A stretch of 64,000 nucleotides of DNA from Sphagnum compactum (Eukaryota > Bryophyta > Sphagnopsida > Sphagnales), in the NCBI GenBank assembly GCA_965153455.1, contig OZ234503.1, forward strand, positions 14,017,118 through 14,081,117, given 5' to 3'. Below are positions 47,520-59,528 of this stretch, in pieces. The translations under genes and the position numbers were made by a program. Under the pieces are notes generated by a model. That model searched no databases. It was given only the letters and a program-made list of their open reading frames with translations, and was not told the DNA's origin. Position 1 is the first letter of the stretch, and each line of letters opens with the position of its first letter.

Positions 47520-50500
47520 ATGGCGGAGCCGGATTCCTGGGAGGATGTGGAAGAAGGCGGCGGCGGCGGCGGTGCATCGCGGAGGTCAGCTCACACCACT
47601 ACTAGTGTAGCAGCAGCAGCAGGAGCTGCGAAGCTGAACGCGGATGCACCAGCTTTTACATTCAATCCTTCAGCCGCATCCTTCACCCCTTTTGTCCCTG
47701 CCTTCGTGCCGGGGCATGTCCCTGCGCCTGCTGCCGTTGTGTACCATCCTGTGGCTGCGGGTCCGCCTCCCAAGCCGCACTTCCATGATGTGAACGCCGG
47801 CGCAGATTTGCATTCTGCACATCAGACCCCCTTCATGTCTGGTGCATCGGCTTTACCGGCACTAGCTGGAAGGAACACGGAACCACCGCAAGAAACTGAC
47901 GTTGCCTCGGAACTAGTAGTGGATTCATCTCAGGCCCCGGAGACAAGGGACTTGGATGTGGATCTCAAGAAGGAGGATGCAGCAGAAGAGCAGATTACTC
48001 CACCAGCAGCAGAGGAGAAAGACGCCGCTGCACCTTCCAATGGATCCGTTGAAAGTAAACCCTTAAGACCCTTGTTTATGTAGAAACTCCAGTCTCTGTA
48101 GTGGTAAAATTGGTCAGGAACAAAGGGATTAGCAAGCGAACTGCTTTTATTTTTTTTGCAGACTGCAAGTGACGATGATTGTGTTATGTGGACCTTTTTC
48201 TAGGTACACCCATTGAGCAAGTTCTGTTCAATCTTTACATGTCCCAGTGTTTGAGTTCACCTGATTTTGCTGAATTTCTGTGTTGGTCAATTGCTGAACA
48301 TTAAAAAACATCCAGACCAAGTAGCTGATGCCGCATCTGATATGGCTGGTCTGAGTATCAAAGATCCTGAACCTGTTCCAGGTATTTGGGGTTCTTCTTC
48401 ATCTGTACATTTTTCTTATCTAAGTTGTGAATTCAGCTGCAATATCTGCTGTATTAGTGTTTCTATTGCCATAAGTACAGATGACAGTATGGTCCCCAGA
48501 GATATATTGATCACATGCCATGGTTACCTATTTTATAGTTTGCTTACTTTGAAAATGGATATATGGAGAGGTTTAACATTGTGCTCTTGAGTGCAGAGGA
48601 AGAAAATGAGGAAGTGGCACATGAAGGGGAGTCTAAGTCAGCTGAGGCTTTAGAAGCAGACAAAGATGATTCCAGGCAGCACTTAAATGTTGTTTTCATT
48701 GGCCATGTTGGTAAGAGCCTGCCACGTGTTACGTATGATTTATTTGCACATGCAGACTGTAGTGGATGGATGGCTGTTCACTTGAATTCAACTGAATGAA
48801 GTAATTTGGTGTGGATCATATGAATGTGTCTGATGGACTTTTGACTACTGTGTTGGATTGAATTTGCTTGTTTCATTGAGGGATCCAGTTGGAATAGATG
48901 TCAAATTTTTGCATGTTGCTCATGTTAGCAAGTGATGAATTTGGTGTGTGGATTGCAGATGCTGGGAAATCAACCATTGGAGGACAGATTTTGTATCTAA
49001 GCAACATGGTGGATGAACGTACCATCCAGAAGTATGAGCGTGAGGCCAAAGAGAAGAATCGGGAGAGTTGGTTAGTTGGGCCATTTCAACTACTGCTTTC
49101 TAGAGTAGAGTTCTCTTAATGCGCGATTGCTGTGTGGGTGTTAAATGAAACTTGGTTATGAGAATATGCCATCTGAGATATAACATGCATGGGTCATGGG
49201 CTTGTGGAAAACCATGATGATGCTGGTTGGTGTAGAATCTGATAGGGTTTGGTTCTTGCCAGGTACATGGCATATATCATGGACACAAATGAGGAGGAAC
49301 GTGCTAAGGTGAAGTCTATGACCCAATTTGTAGAGATTTTGTGGCTAGTAGTGACCAGAACCTGACTTCTATAAAAGAAACATAATTATTGTCTCAGCCC
49401 ATAAGGAAGAGACTTTGCATGATTGTAGGATTTTGGGGTAGAATTTTGGCTTTGAACTTGGAACCCATGTGTTGCTGACAACTGAGACCTAGCTGTACTA
49501 GGTTGCATTTTCTTATTAGATTCACCCTGCACTCGAATTGCCTAACTGTGTATCTCAGTTTCATCCTTTCTCACCTTTTTGTTTGAACCTGCCATCAAAG
49601 CCACAGTATTATATGATGAGCTGCGTGGTTTTGTTTCTTGGGTGTGGGACAATTGATCTTGCTTTTCATCTCTTCATCTGTTTTCCTCTTATGGCGATCT
49701 GTAGGATGTACTGCTTCTCTTCAGGGCTAGATACCTGCCAAGGACTCCCAAGTTAGCCACAGAGGAGGCTTAAGCCCCTAGGTTTCCACACATAGGTTGT
49801 CTGGTTAATCCGGTGATCTAAATTACTATGGGGTTGTCTATTCTGGGTAGTGTACAGATCCACCTCATAGATTTAGACCTTCCAGTGTGACTGTGTGCCA
49901 CTTGCTCATCTTCGGTGCTGCTTAGGTTTCAAAGCTGCATCAGTTGTCACTTTGTATGCCCTTACGATAGCATGCCAGTCTGTGTGCTTGTTAGAAGAAC
50001 ATTGAGGTTGACATTTAATACCTATTTTGCCCCTGTGCAATCTGCATTTTCTCATTTAGTTTCAGTGGTGAGGTTTGCAGGGCAAGACAGTGGAAGTTGG
50101 CAGAGCACATTTTGAAACGAAGAAAACTCGATTCACCATCTTGGATGCCCCTGTAAGCAGTACTTGTATCATTTTGTGATTGTCGTTGGTTTTACTAGTA
50201 AGTCTAGTTGAAAAGGTGCTTATTGCTGTGGTTAACTTGGAGTGGCATACTTGGATTCATTTCACTCCTCTTCTCTTTGAAGTGCCTGCCAGGAATTTCA
50301 ACAGGATAGCACACTAAGACCTTTGCATTGCTCTGAAATGTGTGCAGGGCCACAAAAACTATGTGCCAAACATGATCAGTGGTGCATCACAGGCTGATGT
50401 TGGAGTGCTGGTGAGTGCCATTCCAGACCTGGAGACTTTACAGACTGTCATTCACTAGAAACAGACCATTTGAGAGGGGTGGATGCCAGGCTGTATAGAC

Positions 50501-53500
50501 AAAGAGAGAAATCGGCATGGGCATGCATTCTACCAGGGATGTGTTTTGCAATCAAGTAGTCAGCAGTGGTGTGGGGAAACGATATGTTTGGTTTGCAGGA
50601 GGCCCCAACCATTATCCTCTATCTAGGCCTCTCAATATCTTAGTCCTAGATGCTTGCTTGTTCAGGGGCTAGCAAAAGTGAAGCGAAGCTTACCCTCACA
50701 AGCTTATTGCAGCTTGAATGAGCATACTATTGATTTTTTCAATTAGACCTGTCTCTTTGATTTCTAGCCAACATAATAACAAAGTCTTCCTGTTGCTTCC
50801 AGAAATGCAACAAAAATCAGGACAATGTGTTTTATAATCGTTTGCACAAAAAATTTGGGCAGATTCTTATCTATTTGGAAGTTGTTGAAACTAGTCACTG
50901 CTATGTGTTATGAAGGTAACAGGCTCATAATTTGTGAGTAGCACTCTGAAGTTTATGACTGCACTTGTTCTTGTCTTGTGAGTTCTGGTTTTGTTGGAAC
51001 TCTCGTGAAAGTGCTATTGTGGAGTTTTCTCTGCAGTCTCATGGATCAGCTGGGTGAAATTTGATTTTCTGTTCATGAGCAGGTGATTGCAGCTCGGAGG
51101 GGTGAGTTTGAGACTGGTTTTGAGAGAGGAGGCCAAACACGGGAGCATGCACAGCTTGCTAAGACACTTGGTGTCTCCAAGCTGTTAGTGGTGGTGAACA
51201 AGATGGATGATCCCTCTGTTCAGTGGTCAAAAGAGAGGTCAGATATAACTTCTAATTGTTTGACAGTTGAGCTTCTGAAAGGGTGACTGTTGATGAGTGG
51301 GCCAGTGAGTAATCACTGCCTCACTGATTGTCCTGCTATGGCATCTTTTTAGTCTAATGTCAAGAAGATAGACCATTTCTTGGTGAGGGTGTTGCTTATT
51401 CACCACTCAGCCATATTGGGGACAGCACTGACATATTCCTCTTGGTTGACAGGTTTGACGAGATTGAGAAGAAGATCATTCCCTTCTTGAGGTCGTGTGG
51501 TTACAATGTTAAAAAAGGTCTGCTGCTTTGTATATACTTGATGCAGTTTGGGTTCTCTCTGTTGATATAGAACCTGAGCCTGTGTATGAACAGCCTTCAG
51601 TAGGATCTGTGTTGATATGGATTTAGGGGTAACTATTGATCACTGCCCTGGTGCAGATGTGCAGTTTCTTCCAATATCAGGGCTGTTTGGGCACAACATG
51701 AAGGAACGCATGCCTAAAACAATGTGTGACTGGTGGGATGGACCATGCCTCTTCGAGGCCTTGGATTCTGTGGAGCTTCCAGAGCGCGATCCTAAGGGGC
51801 CTTTCAGGTATTTATATTTCCTCTTTTATGGTAGATCTTGCTGTCTCATTCAACAGAGATGAATTCTCCTTCTCTGATTCTTCCCACTAGACATAATAAT
51901 TTTTTCCTGTCAATATGCTGTGTTCCCCTAGCTATTTGGTCGGTGAGTTCATTGAATAACCCTAGTTTAGTACAGTACTAGCTGGCCTATTGGAAGAGCT
52001 TCCATAGAACCTTTTTCTGGCTGTCCTTGTACATCTGGCAAGCATTTGTGATATTATGGTGGAATTCCTTTACCACTTTCTGTGGATCTTTTAATTACAT
52101 CAACAAATATGTGCCTGTGACATGTTGGCAGGATGCCTTTGATTGACAAGTATAGGGATATGGGCACGGTTGTGATGGGCAAAATTGAGTCAGGCAGTGT
52201 GCGAAGAGGGGACACTCTCATGATAATGCCTAACAAGGTGGGATTCTGATCTAGTGACATTTGTATTGATACTCCATACTTCTTCCAAAAGTGCTTGTTT
52301 CTGGGCATATTGTGCGCAAGTTTGTTTTGTGTCAACATTTATTCGTCTAGAGACTCTTACAATCCATTTGTCTAAAGTTATTGCCAACCTGTGGAGTAAT
52401 TCCTCCTATGAAGTTAGAGTAGAGATGCTGCTGTTGAGTGCTACTGTTGCAGGACCTGGCCTTTGCATGTCTACTTTTCTATTTGGCTGGTCTGGAACAT
52501 GCTTTCTAAATTTCTTTGTCACTGGTTTTGTGGTTGCAGGCTACAGTGAAAGTTGTCACTGTGTATAGAGATAATGATGAGGTTAACTATGCAAGACCTG
52601 GTGAAAATCTGCGCATTCGATTATCTGGTGTGGAGGAAGAGGATATTTCCCCTGGGTTTGTCCTCTCGAGTGTGAGTGAGTATTCAGATTCCCTCCCTTA
52701 TCAAGTATTTGGTTGCATTGTGAAGTCCATCTTCTAGCATTTGAAGTCCAATCTCTTTTCTCATGTATCTGATTAAGCAGCCTGATGTCACACATCTTCT
52801 GTTTACTGGAACAGTTTCTTATGCATTGTAGGAGCATGATCAGATCATTTACTCTTTATTGCAAAACTTGCAGGGAGTCCAATACCTGCTGTTTTGGAAT
52901 TTGATGCACAGCTGCAAATATTGGAGCTGCTTGACCACAAGGTAGGTCCTGGCCCAATGTAGTTGAGAACAGGAGGGACCATATATTCCATGCAGGTTGT
53001 ACATTTTGCATGCTGTGGGCAACTTTTCTGTCACTTAAAAGTGATTTGTTTCTGGCATGTCCTGTGTACTGGTGATCAATGAATTTCCTGTATTAAAGAG
53101 AGGTGTCCAGATTATTTAATCTGACATATCTTGCTGTCAGGCTTTTCTCATCTTGTAAGTTGTTTGGCTGCATCATCTGCACCTTGTGAGTAATTCATGA
53201 ACTGTATACTTTCAGGCAATTTTCACCGCTGGCTACAAGGCTGTGCTTCATATTCATGCTGTTGTGGAGGAGTGTGAAATTATGGGGCTTCTACATCAGA
53301 TTGACCCCAAGACCAAGAGGCCTATCAGGAAGAAGATTTTATTTGTCAAGAGTGGGGCTGTGGTGGTTGTCCGCCTCCAGGTTTGTGTACATGATAATCA
53401 ATGGATGTTGGCCAGTGGTTTTCTGTGAATTTTACCTTGGCAAATTTGAACCAGCATAGTGCAGTTGAATTTCAAATGGTGTATGGTTTAGGGTGTACGT

Positions 53501-53922
53501 TGGTGTATCTATGGCTTCTCATCAGGATAACTTGCATGTGAAGTCACAGATATGGCAGATCTGTGATGTATCCAGAATTGTTGGTTTGCTCAGTCCTAAT
53601 TTCAGAGTGGCTTTCTGTAGGTGAATGAGCTGATATGTGTTGAGAAATTTGAAGATTTTCCACAACTTGGACGGTTTACACTTCGCGATGAGGGTATTTC
53701 TGTGTGCTCTGTCTCAGATGCAACAATGACATCAAGCTTTCAATTTGTTCACTACATGCAAGCCTGCTAGCTTTTGCCTTCAAACAAGAGGCTTCAGCAT
53801 TCTGTGACTGCTTTATAAATTGAATTACAATACTGATTGTAGATTGGAATGTCATTGCAGGGAAGACAGTGGCAATTGGTAAGGTCGTGAATTTCCCTCG
53901 GGTTGCTGGTACCCAGAACTGA
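47520..53922 (+). CDS. ERF3: Peptide chain release factor eRF3 (GTPase)
   Basis: Translation-termination GTPase that works with eRF1 at stop codons. Sixteen exons: 47520-48054, 48316-48381, 48597-48710, 48959-49070, 49263-49308, 50081-50152, 50348-50410, 51083-51237, 51453-51517, 51657-51807, 52132-52237, 52540-52675, 52874-52941, 53216-53380, 53621-53693 and 53861-53922. They total 1989 nt, 662 residues, phases consistent. The N-terminal ~180 residues are low-complexity with two overlapping PAM2-like motifs (residues 39-57). The GTPase shows [39 protein letters not shown] and the eRF3-specific [22 protein letters not shown]-Tu domains 2-3 follow, with [58 protein letters not shown] and [20 protein letters not shown]. 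The exon 2 acceptor (48315) is the least certain border. HBS1 is excluded by the eRF3-type switch and C-terminal sequences. Confidence 0.95.
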
Positions 53923-55848
53923 CGCTGGCATTCCTGATGTGCTGCACCGAACAGTTGTCAATTCCACTCCTTGTGGTACTTCCATTCACATGCCTGTAGT
54001 GATCACTCAGTAATTGATACAGTAGGTGTGTCCTTTCTGATTTGGATTATATTGTCTGTAGATCTTCTTTAAGTGAATGCCCGTTTGTTTAGAAATGAAG
54101 TGCAGATTTGGTGGTCATTACCATGACAGCATGTAGTATTAACTTCTGTAGGTGCTAATATCTAAATTTCTGTACTGCAGGAATGAAGGAAAAGTGCTAG
54201 GAGGTGAAAGCTTAATGCTACCACCATATGTTTAAGATCATGAATCATTACGTATGTCCATGTTGTACCAGCAGAACTCAATTCTCCAACTCTCCATGAC
54301 CAGTGGTCATTACAAGTCAAAACTGGTAGTGTTACCAAGCTTCAACAGAGGCTAGGTTCAGGAGAGTGATTATATATTGCTGTAGAAGAACTGTGTGCTG
54401 CTTCAGTCTTATTGCTAGGAAATACTGCAGTGTTATCCAGTGTTATCAAAGAGTAGCCATGGCATGGATAACTATTGAATGCTGCAGTCATTGCATGCAC
54501 ACAAGGCTATATAGTCACCCTGCTAGGATTTTGCACTGGAGATAGTTGACAGAGAGTGGTATGAAAATTGTAAGAGCCAGTAGTATCGGCACTTTGAGGT
54601 TTGTATCTGTGGTAATGACAGAACTGCCTTTGCAAAGCTTTCAGCTTTCTGGACTAAGCAGTTACAATTGGCTAGCTGCTGGGCATGAATTCTAGAAAAG
54701 AGAAAGCACACCACCATCTTCTTGTTTTATTTGTGCTTCAGGCTGCAGGAATGGTGTTGTGTCCTCACTTAACAGAATTCCAATTTTGTTTTTCTGTGAA
54801 CTTGGAACTGTAGAAAGACTACTTAATTGTCTGTTGTCAGTCCTTGTGCATGAGTGGGACACTGGTTTACAGTGGCCTTGCCAAAATTGAATGGCTAAAT
54901 GGACTAATTCTTCACATTAGAAATGGTTGGAAGCTTTCATCAGTATGTATGGCTTCAAAAGAGCACTGGCACTGCATTGTCAAAGTCTATTAGAATATGT
55001 CTTGGTGGAATGTGGTATACGTGGTCTTCAGTTATCTGACTCAAATCTGATTCTTGCTTTCGTTTGTTTAGGGGTAGCAGCACCCACCAAAGTCCAGCAT
55101 GGATATGTTGCAAGTGGAATTGCTAGTTCTCCTAAAGTCTGGCATGTATGTCAGAATTTGTATATGTTGTAGCTTGAATGACAATACTATAGATTCTTTT
55201 AGCTATTTCTCTTCCATATTATCATCAGACATTACAACTGAGTCTGAGTCATCTTGTTGGTTCCAGAAACGCTACAGCAAATTGCATGTACAAAGAATAT
55301 ACTACTGCTGAGAATCCACACCTTGCCTGTGAGTCATTACACACAGTATCAAGAGGTATAATCAAAACTGCTATTAAACAGATTTGATGGAAGTTTCAAA
55401 AGCAAAGAGTAGGGCATTAAGGTTCACAAGGAGATACAGTGACTAGCAGGTCTAATACCAGCAAATAATGGAGCAGGATGCCTAGGAATAAATATATTCC
55501 TCTTGTAGGCTCCTCCTTTTAATGTGAGGAAGTCACAGACTAATAAGTAAATGTGAAGGTAGCAGACAACAGCAACTGGTGATAGCCAAGGATTACAGTC
55601 TGAAGTTGGCTGCCTCCAAATCGGCACCAAAAAATGGTCATCTTTAGCCAGTACTGGAGAGATCCTGCACATATGCAAATACACCATACGATCATCACAG
55701 AGTGTTACATGACATGATGCATTGGAAGGTCAACTTCTGCACCACCAATTTACTGCTCACAATGCAGACTAGAAAGGGTGGCTCTATTATGATATGGAAT
55801 CTTCAACAACAGCAGACTTGTCCAGGGCAAAAGTTGGGGAAGTACAAA
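53923..55848. other. Convergent intergenic interval; no gene seen
   Basis: Lies between the stop codons of eRF3 (+) and epsilon-COP (-). Composition is gene-like and both 3' UTRs must fall here, but no open frame is recognisable. The longest candidates (54927-55172 plus, 55424-55687 minus) show no family features. Confidence 0.5.
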
Positions 55849-58632
55849 TCAGGCAACAGTCTGCAGTGCTCTTTCAAACGCAGCTTCATCATTGATGGCC
55901 CGCTCCATGAGTACATGGTTAGGTTGTGAGATCTTCAGTTGGCTGTTATCACATGACATACAGACATTCAGCTTACAACAGCCTCTGACATTTAACTTTC
56001 AAATCTCCAATCCTAGATCCAATAATAGAAGAAAAGTGAGCTGTCTAAAAACACTAAGCTCTCACAAACAAGTGAAAGAAATGATCACACACTGAGCTGT
56101 CATGAACAAGAGATATAAAAGATATCAGAAGTCTCTGTCATGTCTAACAACTGCTACCTTGTAGAAGCCTTTCTCTTAGTCAGAACCCTATCGCTACAAT
56201 AAAATAAATGACCCATTCAAAAATAATGCACCAATGTATCATACCTCATGTGACGCACTGTTGGCTTGCCCATGTGAAGACTACAGACAATAAGATTAGC
56301 TAGTGTGTTTGCATCCTTTGAGTCCTGCAACCATTGAGATTCTGTTATATTAAACATATATACTGAGCATCAGATGCCCATTGTTGAGCTGAACCCTCTA
56401 GGCTTGGAGTTGAAATAAAATCCAATGTCTACTGTAACACAATGCTGGTCTCTTGTCATAGCAACTCAGCTTACAGAATACTTCTGAGTTGTTGTCACAA
56501 AGTTCTGTTTCCCATAAGATTTACTCCTTGGAGTTTCACATTTGCACAAGATTTTCAGTTTTACCTTGTTCAAGGCCTCAAGAAGACGGCTTTCAGCCTC
56601 TTCAAAGTGTCCCATGTGCATCTGACAAACTGCACTGCCATTCATAAGCAGAACTGTCCACGTGTACTTTTCACCCAATTCCTGGAAGATGTAGTATGCC
56701 TCTTGCACCTTGGCACCACCCTGTACAGAAAGTGTAAGTTTAGGGTTGTAAGTCTATTTCACAGTTATTCTCTGAAGCAAAATTTCCTGTTACCATTGAT
56801 GCCACAGATGGTGTAATGGACAGAGAAACAGATGTCAAGGTCAAACCACGCAGACACCTACCACAGCCAGATTCACCCAAGCATTGGCAAGCTGAGTAAG
56901 TGTGTGGTCCTCATCAATCTGTTGCATGATTTTTAGTTGCTTCTCTGCATGATCTGTGCGATACATCTTCAAGTAAATCTGCACACTCAGTGCACCCCTG
57001 CCACAGTCCAGGAACCAACTTCTTACCATTAGACTGAGTCCTAAAAACCTTTGTCACCAACATGACAGTGAAGTGTCAGATTACAACTCAGCCTCCAATA
57101 CAAGAAACACTACAATAACTCCAATGACACCTCAAGACATGAATATCAACATGGCTCTCTCTCCACACACAAGTATCTGTACTCACAAGTCAAGAGTGCC
57201 CCCCACATGTGTGTGTTTGAGAGCCTCATTGTAGTTTTGTTCATGAGCATAAATGATTCCAGCTACAAGCAAGAGCATTGGGTTGCTAGCAATAGCTGAG
57301 TCTGATAGCCAGTCTGTCAAGCTTGCCAATGCCTGCTCCTGTATGTGGAACATGTGCAGGAGTTAGGATTGCACACAACTGTACCATAACACTCACCTTC
57401 TCATTCCCCAGCCTGCAGTTCTGTAATCAGGCCACATTCTTTTCTAATGTGGACTATTATACCCTGTCTCAACTGGCTCAGGAAATCATATAAATGGTGC
57501 ACGGATGCAGACTGATCATACCTTATTCTCACCCCCTGATTGGTATAAAGCCAGGAGCTTCACAGCTTGAACAGCAGTAGGAGCTGAATCATTGACCTCA
57601 TCAATAACCAGCTGAATCCCATCAACAGAATCAGATCCCCATCACAAACCTTAGAGCAACATATGATTAAGATTTGCCATGCATATCACAATGAGTTCCA
57701 ACTTGTTTAAGTCTATGAACCTAGCAGACTGCAAACTTGTTGAATGGTGACCTAGAAACTGTAACTGACATTTCACAACAGACTACTGTATGTATGCTGC
57801 ACAAACAAGGGAAAGCTTGTCAACAATGCACTACTCTTGGATGGTAGGATTCATTTCACCTCACCCCCCTCATCCAAATTCTTGCAGGTGCATAGGGGCC
57901 AAGCATTTGCATGCCAATTGCATGTACAATCTGGTAAAATATTGGAACCTCTTGCTATTTCAACAATTACACTGACAAACTAATATACCGGATCACAGGA
58001 ACCCTAACCAAATCAAGCGATCTCACTCTCACTCTCTATCTTGATATATATATGTAATCAAGACTTGCAACCCTAGCTGATGTCATTTAGTCTGGAGATA
58101 AGTGGAGAACAGAAGGCCCTAAGAACTTGAAGGAAACCAGATCTCTCATTAATTTGACATGGACAAGAAAGGCGTATTTTCTTCTTTTTGTCAAATGTGA
58201 GTTGCCCTAGCACAGCCGATCCCTACTAAAGCTACAAAGAGCTTCTCACAATCCTCATAATCAAGGAAAACACAGCAATCAGATTATTCGGAACAGCAAA
58301 ATGCTAACCTAATCGTGGCATCTCCTCCTCTGTTCTCAACAAACAAGCAACAAAGCAACAAAGGCCAGCCACGACTACATGCTACATTCCACAAGCTCCA
58401 AGGAATCCAGGCATCAATCAAATAAATCTCTAGCTTGCTGCATTCCCGATCTGACACTGATCTGTACCTGACACTGTCCGAGTGCGACATACGACCTGTA
58501 AACCAAACAGTCGCGCTCGATCGCCTCCGCTTCCGACAGATTCCTCACATTGCTGCTCTCGTTGATCGCTGCTTGGAAAGCTCCCAAATAGAAGTTGTTC
58601 CGTAACGGGAAAAGCACATCAGGCCCGCTCAT
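55849..58632 (-). CDS. COPE: Coatomer subunit epsilon (COPI coat)
   Basis: Epsilon-COP, an alpha-solenoid TPR-like subunit that binds alpha-COP in the COPI coat for Golgi-to-ER and intra-Golgi transport. Seven exons (minus strand): 58468-58632, 57522-57611, 57187-57338, 56862-56997, 56565-56720, 56245-56324 and 55849-55942. They total 873 nt, 290 residues, the normal plant size. Diagnostic segments are [161 protein letters not shown], and [12 protein letters not shown] near the C-terminus. The start at 58632 gives the family N-terminus; an in-frame ATG 51 nt upstream (58683) would add 17 basic residues and is less likely. No lesion was seen. Confidence 0.95.
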
Positions 58633-58919
58633 CTTGACCCCACTCTCTCCCTCTTTCTTCCTAGAACCACCGCGAGAGCACAAACCCCAGATCGCTTTGC
58701 CTGCTGTCGATCGTCCGTCTGCTGCACCCGAACTTCAGATCTCGCTTGCGAACGTTCCGTCTCTTCTTCGTCTCTCGCTCGCGAGCGTTCCGTCTCTTCT
58801 TCGTCTCTCGCTCGCGAGCGTTCCGTCTCTTCTTCTTCGCTCTCCGCGACCTTCACCCTTTCACACGACTCATCATGGACCTCAATCGAGGTACCGAAAC
58901 CAGAACCCGATGATGACAT
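58629..58919 (-). other. Upstream ORF overlapping the epsilon-COP start by ATGA
   Basis: A 96-codon minus-strand ORF begins MSSSGSGFGTSIEV at 58919 and ends with TGA at 58631-58629, overlapping the epsilon-COP ATG (58632-58630) in another frame as ATGA. It contains three 11-residue EEETERSRARD-type units encoded by the 33-bp DNA repeat. Whether it is in the transcript depends on the unknown start site. It could be chance, since the repeat unit is a multiple of three. Confidence 0.4.
58741..58838. repeat. 33-bp direct repeat, three copies
   Basis: Three head-to-tail copies of CTCGCTCGCGAGCGTTCCGT followed by CTCTTCTTCGTCT, lying upstream of the epsilon-COP ATG. The first copy differs at two bases. 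CGCTCGCGAGCG inside the unit is a perfect palindrome. Confidence 0.88.
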
Positions 58920-59020
58920 GGCTAAGCAGCATCTCGATTTGGCCAACCCCCATCCCCCCAACGATTGGCTATCTTTTTCAGGAAACGAGGTGACAAACAA
59001 AAAATGAATCAGGCACAATA

Positions 59021-59445
59021 ACAAGGACACGACGACGTGGAATTACGGGATCTCGTTTCAGGTCCAGCTCTGCGGGCGTGGGAACAGGGTTTCTCGTGGA
59101 ATGGGTTTAGGGTTTAGGGATTTAGGGTTTAGATTGTGCAGATTCCAAGAGAGAACGTGAGAACCGAGGTTATTATGAAGGAGGAATGCCTCGGTAGAAC
59201 TGTCGTGCCCTAATGTGGGAGGCAACTGCCATAATATCCCTAAAAATAATCTATTGACAGTAACAAGGACGCGATCACGTGCAATTACGGGATCTCGTTT
59301 CAGGTCTGTTTTTGCGGGTGTGTGAACGGGGTTTCTATGGAATGGACCCCATGTGCAGATTCCAGATGAGAAACAGACAACGGGCGGAATGAGTCGATAG
59401 AACTGTCGTGCCCTAATGTGAAAGGCAGCAACCCTAATAGCCGCA
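59021..59445 (+). promoter_or_regulatory. Tandemly duplicated divergent promoter (COPE / RPS11)
   Basis: Two direct copies sit between the divergent starts. Copy 1 (59021-59228) and copy 2 (59263-59440) share ACAAGGAC, AATTACGGGATCTCGTTTCA, GGGTTTCT..TGGAATGG, TGTGCAGATTCCA, and TAGAACTGTCGTGCCCTAAT. Copy 1 alone holds a ~30-bp telobox run in place of a short ACCCCA segment in copy 2. Copy 2 ends about 90 bp before the RPS11 ATG. The start-to-start interval is 897 bp, and composition and position fit a bidirectional promoter. Confidence 0.8.
59103..59132 (+). promoter_or_regulatory. Telobox run (TTTAGGG repeats)
   Basis: GGGTTTAGGGTTTAGGG, then ATTTAGGGTTTAG: four near-perfect telomere-type units inside copy 1 of the duplicated promoter. 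Teloboxes are a known promoter element of plant ribosomal-protein and other growth genes, consistent with RPS11 next to it. Confidence 0.75.
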
Positions 59446-59528
59446 GCGAGGGAGTGTGGAGAGTCTTCTGCTTTTTGCGAGCTCGCTTGAATCCGACCTT
59501 CTGTCTCGAAGCATCGCACAGCGCAGCC

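Noticed and set aside
48916-49240. Box C-like TGATGA words in eRF3 introns (possible intronic snoRNA)
   Set aside because: No box D at suitable distance and no terminal stem; no snoRNA can be supported.
58595-58993. 132-codon plus-strand ORF across the epsilon-COP start
   Set aside because: Antisense to the 33-bp repeat and to coding exon 1 of epsilon-COP; Ser/Leu/Pro-rich with no family features.
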